25,923 nt of DNA from RGIG5612 sp045627365 (GTDB lineage Bacteria > Bacillota > Clostridia > Lachnospirales > Lachnospiraceae). The stretch covers positions 1 through 25,923 of the forward strand of contig JAZQNN010000061.1 in assembly GCA_045627365.1 (NCBI GenBank). Direction: 5' to 3'. Shown piece by piece: positions 24,911-25,923 of this stretch (its first letter is position 1; each line of letters starts with the position of its first letter). The notes under the pieces are model-generated. The model saw only the letters and a list, made by a program, of their open reading frames with translations. It was not told the DNA's origin and did not search any database. A program made the position numbers and the translations under genes.

Positions 24911-25753
24911 ATGAAAGGACATTTTTTAACAAACAAAGAAATCGAAAGGTTCCGTAATTATCTGCGGGAGGAAGAAAAGAGCGAGAACACGATAGAAAAG
25001 TATATCCGTGACGTGACAGCGTTTTCGAAATTTTGCGACGGGACGATCACAAAAGATACCGTTATCTCCTATAAGCAGGGCCTGATTGACGGCGGATACG
25101 CCGTGCGAAGCATCAATTCTATGCTGGCATCGCTGAACAGTCTGTTTTCTTTTCTCTGCTGGTACGAGTTGCGGGTAAAATCGCTGAAAGTTCAGCAGCA
25201 GGTGTTCTGCCCGGAAGAAAAGGAACTGACAAAGGCAGAATACGAGCGGTTATGCCGGACAGCGGAGAAAAAGAAAAATGAGCGTCTTTGTTTGATCCTG
25301 CAGACGATTTGTGGGACGGGCATCCGCGTGAGCGAGCTGCAATTCATCACCGTGGAGGCAGTCAGGAAAGGTGAAGCGACTGTTTCACTCAAAGGCAAGA
25401 CAAGGAGCATTTTCATCGTCCGTGATTTGCAAAAGAAACTGCTTCGATACATAGTCAAACAGAAGATAACATCCGGCGTAGTTTTCGTTACCCGTACTGG
25501 CAAACCGATGAGCCGCACAAATATCTGGCGGGAAATGAAAAATCTCTGCATTGAGGCAGAGGTGAATCCCGAAAAGGTATTTCCGCACAATCTGCGACAC
25601 CTGTTCGCTCGCGTCTTCTACGGTATCGAAAAGGATATCGCCAAACTCGCCGATATTCTCGGGCATAGCAGCATCAATACGACAAGGATCTATATTATCT
25701 CGACCGGTACAGAGCACCGTCAGCGTATGGAACGTATGCGGCTGATTATATGA
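24911..25753 (+). CDS. Tyrosine recombinase / integrase (XerC/D-like)
   Basis: A 280-residue site-specific recombinase of typical XerC/D length. N-terminal SAM-like core-binding domain (about 5-88, with the SENTIEKYIRD motif) and a C-terminal catalytic domain with all conserved residues visible: Arg in GTGIRVSEL, Lys in LKGKTR, His-x-x-Arg in HNLRHLFA, His in LGHSSINTT and nucleophile Tyr in TRIYI. GGAGG at 24898-24902 lies 8 nt before the ATG. No excisionase, relaxase or transposase is seen nearby within the window. It may mobilise or have inserted an element that runs past the right edge, or act as an invertase on nearby DNA. Confidence 0.92.
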   Translation: MKGHFLTNKEIERFRNYLREEEKSENTIEKYIRDVTAFSKFCDGTITKDTVISYKQGLIDGGYAVRSINSMLASLNSLFSFLCWYELRVKSLKVQQQVFCPEEKELTKAEYERLCRTAEKKKNERLCLILQTICGTGIRVSELQFITVEAVRKGEATVSLKGKTRSIFIVRDLQKKLLRYIVKQKITSGVVFVTRTGKPMSRTNIWREMKNLCIEAEVNPEKVFPHNLRHLFARVFYGIEKDIAKLADILGHSSINTTRIYIISTGTEHRQRMERMRLII

Positions 25754-25757
25754 AAAA

Positions 25758-25850
25758 AGCCGCCGTTAGCGGCGACTGCAACATAATCAGTATTATGTTA
25801 TTGAAATCGGGTAGTTCATATACTAAACTCAACTTTACTATTTTAGTATA
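25758..25850. repeat. Series of three inverted repeats downstream of the integrase
   Basis: CGCCG/CGGCG at 25761-25765 and 25770-25774 (4-nt loop); AACATAAT/ATTATGTT at 25780-25787 and 25792-25799 (4-nt loop); TATACTAAA/TTTAGTATA at 25819-25827 and 25842-25850 (14-nt gap). They could include recombinase arm or core sites. The remaining bases to 25923 hold no gene I can support. Confidence 0.6.
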
Positions 25851-25923
25851 GCACGCAAGCCCTGAAATATCATGTAGATTGGACGAAAAGCATGGAACTA
25901 TTAAGGAAAAAGTCAAAAAGTGA

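Noticed and set aside
25892..25923. Start of a further plus-strand gene (ATG at 25892, MELLRKKSK...)
   Set aside because: Only ten codons before the window edge and no convincing ribosome site; cannot be told from chance.

Overview
The window looks like a piece of chromosome from an anaerobic, gut-type Clostridia, most likely Lachnospiraceae. This is inferred from strong AGGAGG-type ribosome sites, moderate GC with AT-rich promoters, a sortase-type cell-wall anchor, a two-TM AraC-type sensor-regulator, and many oxygen-sensitive iron-sulfur and flavin enzymes. No rRNA, tRNA or CRISPR array was seen. All family calls come from motif reading without database searches.

Layout. (1) 2-130 is the tail of a surface protein with a sorting signal, followed by a terminator. 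(2) 350-2469 (+) is a two-gene operon of zinc-dependent MDR dehydrogenases, closed by a terminator. (3) 2612-4342 (-) is a serine hydrolase that appears to contain two copies of a hydrolase-like domain, one without the nucleophile. (4) 4573-6561 (+) is an Old Yellow Enzyme-type FMN/4Fe-4S/FAD reductase. (5) 6856-8325 (-) is a type-B carboxylesterase lying downstream of a LysR regulator remnant. (6) 8676-9056 (+) is an unknown acidic protein and 9149-10165 (+) a second alpha/beta hydrolase, ending at a nested palindrome. (7) 10301-18673 (-) holds a dipeptide/oligopeptide-type ABC importer (solute-binding lipoprotein, two permeases, two ATPases) followed by a large ceramidase-like/collagen-like/esterase fusion. 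The divergent AraC-type sensor-regulator at 18935-21109 (+) is its likely controller. (8) 21163-24706 (-) is a three-gene redox operon: an AprA-like flavoprotein, an AprB-like two-cluster ferredoxin, and a protein built like the front of an [FeFe] hydrogenase with the H-cluster ligands missing. (9) 24911-25753 (+) is a complete tyrosine recombinase followed by inverted repeats.

Inferred logic: an importer brings in a small organic substrate, four dissimilar serine hydrolases (one a fusion) cleave ester-like bonds, two dehydrogenases oxidise alcohol groups, and two flavin reductase systems reduce unsaturated or other acceptor groups, possibly as an electron sink. The substrate cannot be named from sequence. 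The integrase, the regulator remnant and the palindromes suggest an accessory, rearranged region. The most unusual items are the hydrogenase-derived protein without an H-cluster site, the ceramidase-collagen-esterase fusion, and the internally duplicated hydrolase.
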